The notes under the pieces: generated by a model
What the model saw: only the letters and a program-made list of their open reading frames with translations
Told to the model about the DNA's origin: nothing
The model's database searches: none
Assembly: GCA_023374025.1 (NCBI GenBank)
Contig: SIJG01000011.1
Span: 1,369,317-1,433,316 of the forward strand
Origin: Heterodera schachtii
Taxonomy: Eukaryota; Nematoda; Chromadorea; Rhabditida; Heteroderidae
DNA: 64,000 nucleotides
Direction of reading: 5' to 3'
Translations under genes and position numbers: made by a program
Shown: piece after piece, positions 56,571 through 64,000 of the stretch
Position numbering within the stretch: the stretch's first letter is position 1
Layout of the letters: each line of letters begins with the position of its first letter

Positions 56571-59500
56571 ATGGCAAACGCAAACCCCCCGACATTGGAC
56601 CAGCTCATCACGGTTCTTCAACAGCAGCAGCAATTGGTCCAACAACTTTTGGCCAATCAATTACCGCAAAATGTTGCGCCTGCTGCTGCACCACCGACAA
56701 TTACAATTCCGTCACTGCCAGATGTTCATCCATTTGAACCGACGGATGACAAAAGCAGGATTTCGGAATGGTTGGCCCGCTTCAAATTCGCACTTAACTG
56801 CGCGGCACCGAATGCCATTGACGCAACAAAGGTCAAATGCCTCATGAACAAATTGAGCGAGGCCGCATTCAGCGAATACAGCCGCTCCGTCCTCCCATCC
56901 GCTGTCACCGATTTCAATTATGATGAGACAATTCAGAAAATGGAAAAATTATTTGCCAGACCTCAATCGGTGTTCATTGACCGATATGAGTGCCTCAAGG
57001 CAGCTCGCCATGATGGTGAAGATTTTCGTCAGTTCATTAACCGACACCGGAAACTGTTGAAAGACTTCGATTTTGATTCCATCACGAAAGAGCAATTTCA
57101 ATGCCTTATGTTGCTGACATCATTGCGATCATCAGAGGATGCATCACTTCGGCAACGCATTTTGATAAAGCTCGCAGCGGACAAAAACGGCATCACCTAC
57201 GATTCAATGGTGGAAGATCTGATCAATTTTCAGACGACAATTGCCGAGGCCAAATTGATTGAACGGCCTACCGCATTTAAAAATGTGAGCGCATTGAAAA
57301 GGGGGAAGGAGAGGGAGCAACAACAAATGCCGTCAAATTCGCGTTTTGCCAACAATTCACAAAACGTTTCAACGGCACAACGGAAATGCTGGCGTTGTGC
57401 AGGCGACCACCGGGCCGACGATTGTCGTCACAAATTGGAAAAATGCTCAAAATGCAAATTTCCCGGCCACATCGCTTCACAATGCGAAAGCGTTCAGCAA
57501 TGGCGACGCAAATTCGTCAGAAAGCCAATTCAACGAAAGCAAATCGGGAGTCTCAGCGTCGGTATGGCAACAAAAAACATCAATGCCACTTCACTGCTGA
57601 AAGTCGGAGTTTTCGTCAACAAAAAGAAGACAAAATTTGTTGCCGACAGCGGCACGGAAGTGAACATCATCGACGAAGACGCCTATGACAAAATTGGCCG
57701 TCCAAAAATTCAGGAATGCGAAGAAAAAGGCCAACTCTTCGACGGAACAAAGGTCGCATTCATCGGCAAAGGAGTTGCCACATTCCAATTTGGCGACGTT
57801 GCCATCGACCAGGAATTTTACGTCGCAAAAAGAGGCTCCTTAAATTTACTGAGCATTTCGACAATGGACGCATTTGGCCTGCTGGACGATTTGAAAAGGA
57901 AAATCAGCAATTCCGCGATTAATTTGTGTGCAAACACCAATTCAAGTGCACCAATTACGTCCAAGGCCGCCGATACATTTATTCGGGAATTAAAGGCCAC
58001 TTTTTCCACTGCTTTTGAGGAAGGATTAGGACTTTGCACCATGGAAAAGGCACATCTTCAGCTGAAGGATGGGGCCGCACCAATTTACAGAAAGGCAAGG
58101 CCAATGCCACATCATTCAAAGGAAATTGTTGAAAAGGAATTGGACCGATTGGAACAGCTGGGAATCATCCGTAAAGCTGAACATTTATCTTGGGCCGCCC
58201 CGATTTTGATGGTCAAGAAAAGCGACGGATCAGCACGATTATGCATCGACTATTCAACGGGATTGAATGATGCATTGCTGGATTACCAACACCCGCTGCC
58301 AATTCCGGACGACATCTTTGCGACTTTGAACGGAGGAAAATTTTTCTCCCAAATTGACCTCAAAGACGCATATTTCCAAATTCAATTGGATGATGATTCG
58401 AAGAAAATTTGCGGCATCTCCACCCACAAGGGCAATTATTTTATGGAGCGCCTGCCTTTTGGAGTCAAATCGGCACCCGGCATTTTTCAATCAATCATGG
58501 ACAAAATGCTCGCCGGACTTAATTTTGCGACTGCATATTTAGACGACATCATCGTCGCCAGCCGAACATTCAACGAACACACTGATCACTTAAAGGAAGT
58601 GTTCGATCGGCTGCAGTCGTTCGGATTTAGGGTCAAAATTTCGAAGTGCGCCTTCTTCCAAGAGGAAATTAAATACCTTGGACTCATTATTGACAAGAAT
58701 GGACGCCGACCCGACCCATCAAAGATCCAAGCCATTGTTGACATGCCCGCGCCGACCAACATTTCGTCACTGCGCTCATTTTTGGGTATGGTCAACCATT
58801 ACCAGCAATTCGTCAGGAACATGCGCTTCATTCGCAAGCCGCTGGACGATCTGCTGAAGCACGAAGCAAAATGGAATTGGTGCGACAATTGTCGCCAATC
58901 ATTTCAAAAATTGAAAAACATTTTGACTTCGAATTTATTATTGACACATTATGATCCAAATTTGGAAATAATTGTGTCCGCCGATGCTTCAGAGCTTGGA
59001 ATCGGCGCCGTCATTTCCCATCGGTTTCCAAATGGGACAATTAAGGCCATCGCACACGCGTCAAAGTCACTCGCGCCCGCGGAAAAGAATTACTCTCAAA
59101 TTGAGAAGGAAGGGCTGGCTTTGATCTTCGCGGTGCAGAAATTCCACAAAATGATTTATGGTCGGAAATTTATTCTTCAAACCGACCATAAGCCGTTGCT
59201 CTCAATTTTCGGAAATAAAAAGGGCATTCGGCAGTGCAGCGTCAACCGATTGTTGCGCTGGTCACTCATTTTGTTGGCCTATGATTTCAAAATTGAATAT
59301 GTCAAAACCACGGATTTTGGACAGGCAGACGCACTCTCCCGACTCATTGCAAAAGGCGGAGAAGAGGAAAACGAACGCGTCATTGCCTTGGTCACCGCCG
59401 AACCAATTTTGGAAGAAATTCTCCATTCTGCATCGAAAAATTTGCCAATCAAATTCGAAGATTTGGTCATCGCCAGCAAAAATGACGCAAACATTCAAAA

Positions 59501-60809
59501 AGTCATCAAATTCATTCGACAAGGCTGGCCAAATGAAAAGCAAATCGAGAAGGAATCGGAGATCATCAAGCTCTTCCATCGGCGTAAAACTGATCTGACC
59601 AATTTGAAGGGCTGCCTTATGTATGGCGAAAGAGTCGTCATTCCGAAAATTTTCCAGGCCAAAATTCTCCGATTATTTCATAAAGGCCACCCCGGAATGA
59701 AACGGATGAAGCAGCTCGCCCGACAATACATTTTTTGGCCCAAATTGGACAAAGAAATTGAGGAGTTTGTCCAAAATTGTGAGCCGTGCCAATTGGCAGC
59801 AAAAGCACCGATCAAAACTGATCTCCATTCATGGCCAAAACCAACTGGCCCGTGGCAACGAATTCACATCGACTTTGCTGGGCCATTCTTCGGCAAAACA
59901 TTTTTAATTGTCGTTGACTCATTTTCCAAATACCCGGAGGTATTTGAGATGGCCAATTCAACAGCAACTGCCACAATCGAAAAATTGCGTTATTTATTCA
60001 CACGCCATGGAATTCCAGAAATAATTGTTTCTGACAATGGCACGCAATTTTCGAGCTCAGAATTCGCCATATTTGTTGCGGCCAACGGCATCACACACTT
60101 ATTTTCGGCCCCATATAACCCAATGTCAAATGGACAAGTGGAGAGATTTGTCGACACATTTAAGAGAGCATTCAGAAAATTAAAAGGGGAGGGGAAGCCA
60201 AACAAGGAGATCATCGACACTTTTCTGATCACCTATCGGACGACCCCAAACGACACACTTCCCAATTTGAAGTGCCCCGCTGAACTGCTACTCGGTCGAA
60301 GGCCAAGGACAACGATTGATCTCCTTCGGCCACCGCCACACCAACCATTTGAAATTGATTTGGAGATGGAAAGGCAATTCAACAAGAAATTTGGCACCAA
60401 AAATCGAAGATTTATTTTGAATGAGAAAGTCTTCGCTCGCCATCGCTCCTCGCAACATTGGAAGACAGGAGTGATCAGCGACACATCTGGAGTGATTTTT
60501 GAAGTCAAATTTCCCGACGGATCATTCGGCCGTTTTCACGCCAATCAACTGCGCAGCAGGAAAACAGCCGACAATTTTGATCAGTCCTTGGCCATATTAA
60601 ATGAGGCATTTGATTTGCCATTGCCTCCGGCCCTGCCCAATCAACCACCCGACGCAGCAAATGCCAATTTAGGGCCCAATCAAATCGAAAATGAGGCGGA
60701 ACCCATTCAGGACAATTTGGCTGCTCCAATTGAGGACGTCCCAATTCAACGACGCTATCCTCAACGCCAACGTCGTCGGCCGAACCGATTCTCGCCCGGC
60801 CATAACTGA
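56571..60809 (+). CDS. Gag-Pol polyprotein of a Ty3/gypsy retrotransposon, intact
   Basis: 1,412 residues in one uninterrupted frame, with Gag and Pol fused and no frameshift between them. In order: Gag capsid-like domain (about 60-235); two zinc knuckles from C273, CX2CX3HX4C then CX2CX4HX4C; aspartic protease with D-S-G at 359; reverse transcriptase with YLDD at about 656-659 (about 520-700); RNase H with its first acidic residue about D805; integrase with HHCC zinc site (H1037, H1040, C1070, C1073) and D-D-35-E catalytic triad (D1101, D1155, E1191); a basic, proline-rich C-terminus. Domain order with integrase last is that of Ty3/gypsy elements. No envelope-like frame is present. All catalytic residues I can check are in place, so the element could be active. 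Confidence 0.95.
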   Translation: MANANPPTLDQLITVLQQQQQLVQQLLANQLPQNVAPAAAPPTITIPSLPDVHPFEPTDDKSRISEWLARFKFALNCAAPNAIDATKVKCLMNKLSEAAFSEYSRSVLPSAVTDFNYDETIQKMEKLFARPQSVFIDRYECLKAARHDGEDFRQFINRHRKLLKDFDFDSITKEQFQCLMLLTSLRSSEDASLRQRILIKLAADKNGITYDSMVEDLINFQTTIAEAKLIERPTAFKNVSALKRGKEREQQQMPSNSRFANNSQNVSTAQRKCWRCAGDHRADDCRHKLEKCSKCKFPGHIASQCESVQQWRRKFVRKPIQRKQIGSLSVGMATKNINATSLLKVGVFVNKKKTKFVADSGTEVNIIDEDAYDKIGRPKIQECEEKGQLFDGTKVAFIGKGVATFQFGDVAIDQEFYVAKRGSLNLLSISTMDAFGLLDDLKRKISNSAINLCANTNSSAPITSKAADTFIRELKATFSTAFEEGLGLCTMEKAHLQLKDGAAPIYRKARPMPHHSKEIVEKELDRLEQLGIIRKAEHLSWAAPILMVKKSDGSARLCIDYSTGLNDALLDYQHPLPIPDDIFATLNGGKFFSQIDLKDAYFQIQLDDDSKKICGISTHKGNYFMERLPFGVKSAPGIFQSIMDKMLAGLNFATAYLDDIIVASRTFNEHTDHLKEVFDRLQSFGFRVKISKCAFFQEEIKYLGLIIDKNGRRPDPSKIQAIVDMPAPTNISSLRSFLGMVNHYQQFVRNMRFIRKPLDDLLKHEAKWNWCDNCRQSFQKLKNILTSNLLLTHYDPNLEIIVSADASELGIGAVISHRFPNGTIKAIAHASKSLAPAEKNYSQIEKEGLALIFAVQKFHKMIYGRKFILQTDHKPLLSIFGNKKGIRQCSVNRLLRWSLILLAYDFKIEYVKTTDFGQADALSRLIAKGGEEENERVIALVTAEPILEEILHSASKNLPIKFEDLVIASKNDANIQKVIKFIRQGWPNEKQIEKESEIIKLFHRRKTDLTNLKGCLMYGERVVIPKIFQAKILRLFHKGHPGMKRMKQLARQYIFWPKLDKEIEEFVQNCEPCQLAAKAPIKTDLHSWPKPTGPWQRIHIDFAGPFFGKTFLIVVDSFSKYPEVFEMANSTATATIEKLRYLFTRHGIPEIIVSDNGTQFSSSEFAIFVAANGITHLFSAPYNPMSNGQVERFVDTFKRAFRKLKGEGKPNKEIIDTFLITYRTTPNDTLPNLKCPAELLLGRRPRTTIDLLRPPPHQPFEIDLEMERQFNKKFGTKNRRFILNEKVFARHRSSQHWKTGVISDTSGVIFEVKFPDGSFGRFHANQLRSRKTADNFDQSLAILNEAFDLPLPPALPNQPPDAANANLGPNQIENEAEPIQDNLAAPIEDVPIQRRYPQRQRRRPNRFSPGHN

Positions 60810-60827
60810 TCAGCCTAAAAGGGGAGG

Positions 60828-61104
60828 TGTTCGGGCAGGCACATTTTGCCTCCGATTTATTTATTTTCCCTCGTCATTTTCATCACTGTTTTTGGCAGTG
60901 TCTGCTCTCTTCGTGTTAGAGACAGACACTACACACGCACATCGATTGACCTTTGCCCTTCCCAATTATTACTCCCCCATTCAGTGCACAATTCATTCTG
61001 TTGTCTCCCCAATTTATTTACTCCGTTCCCCGTCTTTGCATTTATTTTGTAATTTATTATTTCTTCAATAAATTATTTGTTTGTTTGGACTTGTGGTCCT
61101 AACA
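60828..61104 (+). repeat. 3' LTR
   Basis: 277 bp, preceded directly by the polypurine tract aaaaggggagg at 60,817-60,827. See the 5' LTR for the differences. Confidence 0.95.
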
Positions 61105-61164
61105 AAGATGAAATTTGTGAGGAAGAAGGAGCAGAAAAAACAGAAAATTTCACGGTAAAAATTA

Positions 61165-61460
61165 ATCATAGGGCGGGCCCAAATTCAAAAACACACAAAA
61201 CCACTTTTCTTGGTTTTCTTATGCGCTGAAAACGATTAAGCAATCAAAAATGTTGGCCCGCTTCAACTTTAAACCGGTTTTTGAACCGGTTCAAAATGCG
61301 AATAAATGAACAAAATTGGGCTCTCCTAACTTTTTAAAAGGGTCAAACCCTGGCAAATTTGGTTTCATTCGACAGCTCTTGACTAGTTACATATAAAAAC
61401 CCAAGATTAAAGGCTAACTGATGATACCGGAACACCGGGACAACTGAGTCCGAGTGAAAA
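61165..61460. repeat. Palindrome-family relic with CATTCGACAGC core
   Basis: It carries 'ccggtttttgaaccggttca' and 'ggtttcattcgacagctctt', as in the element at 28,090-28,590. Clear inverted ends are missing. It lies in an intron of the truncated SPRY copy. Confidence 0.5.
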
Positions 61461-63331
61461 TACTCATTTCAATACCATAGAAATAAGCAAGAAAAATTTA
61501 GATTATGTAAAATTTAGAAAGCGCTTAAAGCAGAGATGGAGAAGCAGAAGCTGATGACGGAACGTAATGAATTGAAGGCGAAAGTTGATAAGATGGAGCA
61601 GGAAAAGCAGCAACAATTGGACAAAAAATACGGTAGAGACTATTTTAAAAAACAAATTATTTCCATTACCGTACTCGGACAGTACTGTATATTTCAAAAT
61701 GATTTCAGTTTCTGTCGATGTGTTCAATTCATTGGTGGAGCGAATCAAACAATTGGAAAACCAGCTGAAGCAGAACAAAGAGGAGGGCAAAAAAAGTAAA
61801 AAATTAATTTAATTAATTAACGAACTGAACTTTTCTTATTTTAAAATGGTGAAAAAATAAATTAATAAATTTTTTACATATTTTTAATGATAAAAAAACT
61901 TTTACACTTTTTGATCACTTACCAAATTTTAAATGAACATATTAATTAGCTGATTAGTGCAAATTATTTTCAATTTTCATTTTCTGTTGTTCAATTGGAG
62001 ACACTTTTAGCAGAGGAAAAGCAGCAGAAGGAAAGTGTTGGTCAACAGAAATTGGATGGAAAATATGCCGTGGTGGACAAAAACAATGTTTTGGGTGGGC
62101 ACAATTGGCAAATGATTTAAAATTTAAAAATTGGCATTATTTAAAAAATGCGATTTTTGAGAGGGGGCTAAAGCTGATATTATAAATATTTAGATAGTTA
62201 AAATTATTTATTGCTCATTTAAGTTGCTTTAGTGACGTCATCGGGCGACAAATCGCCGCCGGTGGTTATCTCAGCGAAAATTGAAAAGGTGAAAGGAAGC
62301 CTTCACTTTTCAAAAATGCCATTTAAATTCCAGGAAATGCCTAATTCGAAACAACAAAATGGTTGGGATGCCAAAGTTTGCCACAAAGACATCGAAATCA
62401 TTGGGGAAAAGCAATTGACGATCAATTGCAAGGCCAACAGATTTGGTAATTAATATTAAATAATTAAAAATAATTAATTAATTAATTTTTTAATTAGGAT
62501 GGCGCTCTGTTTTTGCAAAATTTCCCATCACAAACTTTTGTCGTCCCGGCATTTTTTACTTTGAAATGAAAGTCATCAAATTGGAAAGGTGAGACATTTG
62601 GAGGATGAGCCAACTTTCGTTAGGACGTATTATTTATTCATCATTTAAGGGACTAATTTTACAAAAATTAATTTCTTTTACTTAATTTATAATTTTTGAA
62701 TTCTTTTATTAATTTATAATAATGTTAACAGTTTTGCCACGATTGGATTCGCCACGAAGGAAATGCCATTGGACGGATCAATTGGTCAAATTTTGAACAG
62801 TTACGGGTACCGAAGCGATGGCTCATTTGGCTGTAATGGCATCAATCGGCCGTGCAAAATGCCATTTGGCCAAATGCCAATGTCATTATTTGACGTGGCA
62901 ATGCAATCGGCGGACGTGGCAATGGCATACAAATCATCGGAATTTTCCACTGGCGACGTGGTCGGATGTGGCATTTTCTTGGACACTCAACTGATCTTTT
63001 TGACGAAAAATGGCCGACGAATGGGTTGGCTAATTAAAATTAAAAAACAAATTAAATAATTTAATTTTTAGATTACTCATCATTTTTCATTTCTTCTCCC
63101 GCCAATTCTCTGTTTCCGTGCGTTTCTTTGTGGGCGGGCGACAAAATCGAGGCGAACTTTGGGCCCAATTTCAAATTCAATTTGAACACTCTTTCAAGAA
63201 AGCAAAAAGAATGGATTAAGACGATAATTTCTTTTCATTATTATTTTTATTGCTCTTTGTTTATTTTTTTAATTCCTTTCTTTCTTTCATTTTTATTTTA
63301 TAACGATAATTTCCATTTTATTTGTATTTAA

Positions 63332-63454
63332 TTAACTTTTATAAAAATGTTCACTTTTCAACTCGATTCAATTTTTTTTTCTCAAATGGGTTCAAATTTT
63401 GCAGAAAAATCTTACAGAATTTTGCTATTGACTGAAAAACTTCAAATAATAATT
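63332..63454. other. 3' flank of the truncated SPRY copy
   Basis: AT-rich, no gene seen. Confidence 0.4.
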
Positions 63455-63710
63455 GGTACTTTTCCGTTTTGGGGCCAAAGTTTGAATATTTTTTTAATCA
63501 ACAGTGGGCGAGTAGAATTTTAATAAATGCTTGACTCGTGTTTGTGCGAATTCCTCTGGCGCGTAAAATGTCAAAACCCGTGGCGCAGACTCAAATTGTG
63601 GCATTTTTGCCTCCGAAACAATTTTGGCGTGTAACTTTAGCAATGCTACGCGTCGCTGTTGATTTTGATTTTTAAAAATTCAAACTTTGGCCCCAAAACG
63701 GAAAAGTACC
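63455..63710. mobile_element. Palindromic MITE with GGTACTTTTCCG ends
   Basis: A long terminal inverted repeat of about 33 bp starts GGTACTTTTCCGTTTTGGGG. A perfect 8-bp duplication, taataatt, lies at 63,447-63,454 and 63,711-63,718. It is the intact relative of the intronic copy at 15,933. Confidence 0.92.
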
Positions 63711-63718
63711 TAATAATT

Positions 63719-64000
63719 TTCATTAATCATAAATAGGGATATATGTGAAATTATTTCAATTAAATATGGGCATATTTTATGCCAAAATAAAAGCAAAAAC
63801 TTTTTTTAGACTAAAAATTGGAATTTTTCTGTTTATTTTTAAAATTTTTTTATCTGTATATTTTGTAAATATGCTAAGCAAAAAGAAATCCGAAACTTTT
63901 TACGACTCGCGGCTCGAAACTGAGACTTCTTCAAAAAATGTTCTGCTGTGCACTTAATAATTGAATTATAAGAAAATTATGTTTTGACGCTTTTTCGAAC
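63719..64000. other. Right edge, no gene recognised
   Basis: The open frame at 63,745-63,957 is low-complexity and has no visible family features. Confidence 0.4.

Larger units (their letters stand above)
56041..61109 (+). mobile_element. Full-length Ty3/gypsy LTR retrotransposon with 5-bp target duplication
   Basis: LTRs at 56,046-56,321 and 60,828-61,104 begin TGTTCGGG and end CCTAACA. They differ by about one substitution and one base of length in 277. Both are flanked by aagat (56,041-56,045 and 61,105-61,109). A primer-binding-like tggcgacgcccg follows the left LTR and a purine tract (aaaaggggagg) precedes the right one. A single long frame lies between. The near-identical LTRs mean a recent insertion, possibly of a still-active family. 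Confidence 0.95.
55916..63331 (+). pseudogene. Truncated paralog of the 8.3 kb SPRY gene, split by a retrotransposon and lacking its stop
   Basis: Exons: 55916-55996, 61518-61632, 61709-61795, 62011-62094, 62233-62445, 62498-62588, 62732-63024, 63072 onward. The first two exons of the family are missing. After the first remaining exon a 5-kb LTR retrotransposon is inserted (56046-61104), leaving a short odd piece at 61,105-61,150. The rest is open and well conserved: coiled coil, then SPRY with GWDAKVCHKDIEI, GIFYFEMKVIK, SYGYRSDGSFGCNG, DVVGCGIFLDTQLIFLTKNG and [11 protein letters not shown]. The family stop TGA is TCA here, so the frame continues for about 40 codons through a hydrophobic tail to 63,331. 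It keeps two coiled-coil exons that are degraded or lost in the 8.3 kb copy. Confidence 0.85.

Noticed and set aside
1..64000. Horizontal transfer from bacteria
   Set aside because: No intronless bacterial-type gene or operon is present. The only GC-richer frames are retrotransposon-derived or the intron-containing cysteine gene.

Overview
The window looks like AT-rich nuclear DNA of a plant-parasitic cyst nematode (Heteroderidae; Globodera or a close relative). The inference rests on the gene family that fills it: B30.2/SPRY-domain proteins with the hallmark block [19 protein letters not shown], which is massively expanded in potato cyst nematodes (SPRYSEC/RBP-1 effectors and their non-secreted relatives). 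Genes are split into many short exons with introns of tens to a few hundred bases. There is no bacterial-style organisation. No species call is possible from sequence alone.

Layout. About 2.0-5.4 kb (minus) holds a SPRY gene with two SPRY domains in tandem. 8.3-10.8 kb and 13.6-16.5 kb (plus) hold two intact coiled-coil plus SPRY genes. 17.9-20.9 kb (minus) is a SPRY gene with a signal peptide (SPRYSEC type) and a run of duplicated coiled-coil exons. 23.9-27.8, 30.7-33.1, 34.7-38.1 and 43.8-46.3 kb (plus) are four further coiled-coil/SPRY copies, each with a visible lesion (lost splice acceptor, frameshift, exon deletion, nonsense codon). 55.9-63.3 kb is a 5'-truncated paralog of the 8.3 kb gene, split by a young full-length Ty3/gypsy retrotransposon (56.0-61.1 kb). 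Shorter SPRY fragments lie at 33.5-34.2, 49.0 and 51.2-51.8 kb. Non-SPRY genes are a single-exon LINE ORF1-like gene (29.2 kb), a lysine-rich gene with a signal peptide and five helix-turn-helix-like modules (39.6-40.8 kb, with a decayed neighbour copy), a 149-residue cysteine-containing conserved-looking gene (49.6-50.3 kb, minus) and a tRNA-like sequence (41.5 kb, minus).

Upstream of most SPRY copies lies one of two duplicated 5' blocks of about 250-400 bp, both carrying TCATCATTTTGCCC-like motifs. They make good candidate promoters for the family and were copied with the genes. The cluster has therefore grown by whole-unit duplication (promoter, coiled-coil exons, SPRY exons) and is decaying by birth-and-death.

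Nearly everything between genes is non-autonomous foldback DNA transposons. A dozen elements have termini of the form (T/C)A(G)NG and are bounded by 8-bp direct repeats, usually perfect, as expected for hAT-type transposition. Their ends fall into several unrelated families (CGAGAC, CCCCGAC, CACGGTCACG, CAGGGCTC, AAAGGCA, ACATATTT), yet four of these families carry the same internal GC-rich hairpin module. A second group of palindromes begins GGTACTT and also makes 8-bp duplications, and a third set of palindromes shares a TATCATTCGAAAGC core. Several insertions hit the interval between the shared promoter block and the start codon.

Exon models were built by eye from splice signals and reading phase. 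Models at 2.0, 8.3, 13.6, 39.6 and 49.6 kb keep phase from start to stop. Gene activity, expression and species placement are inference.
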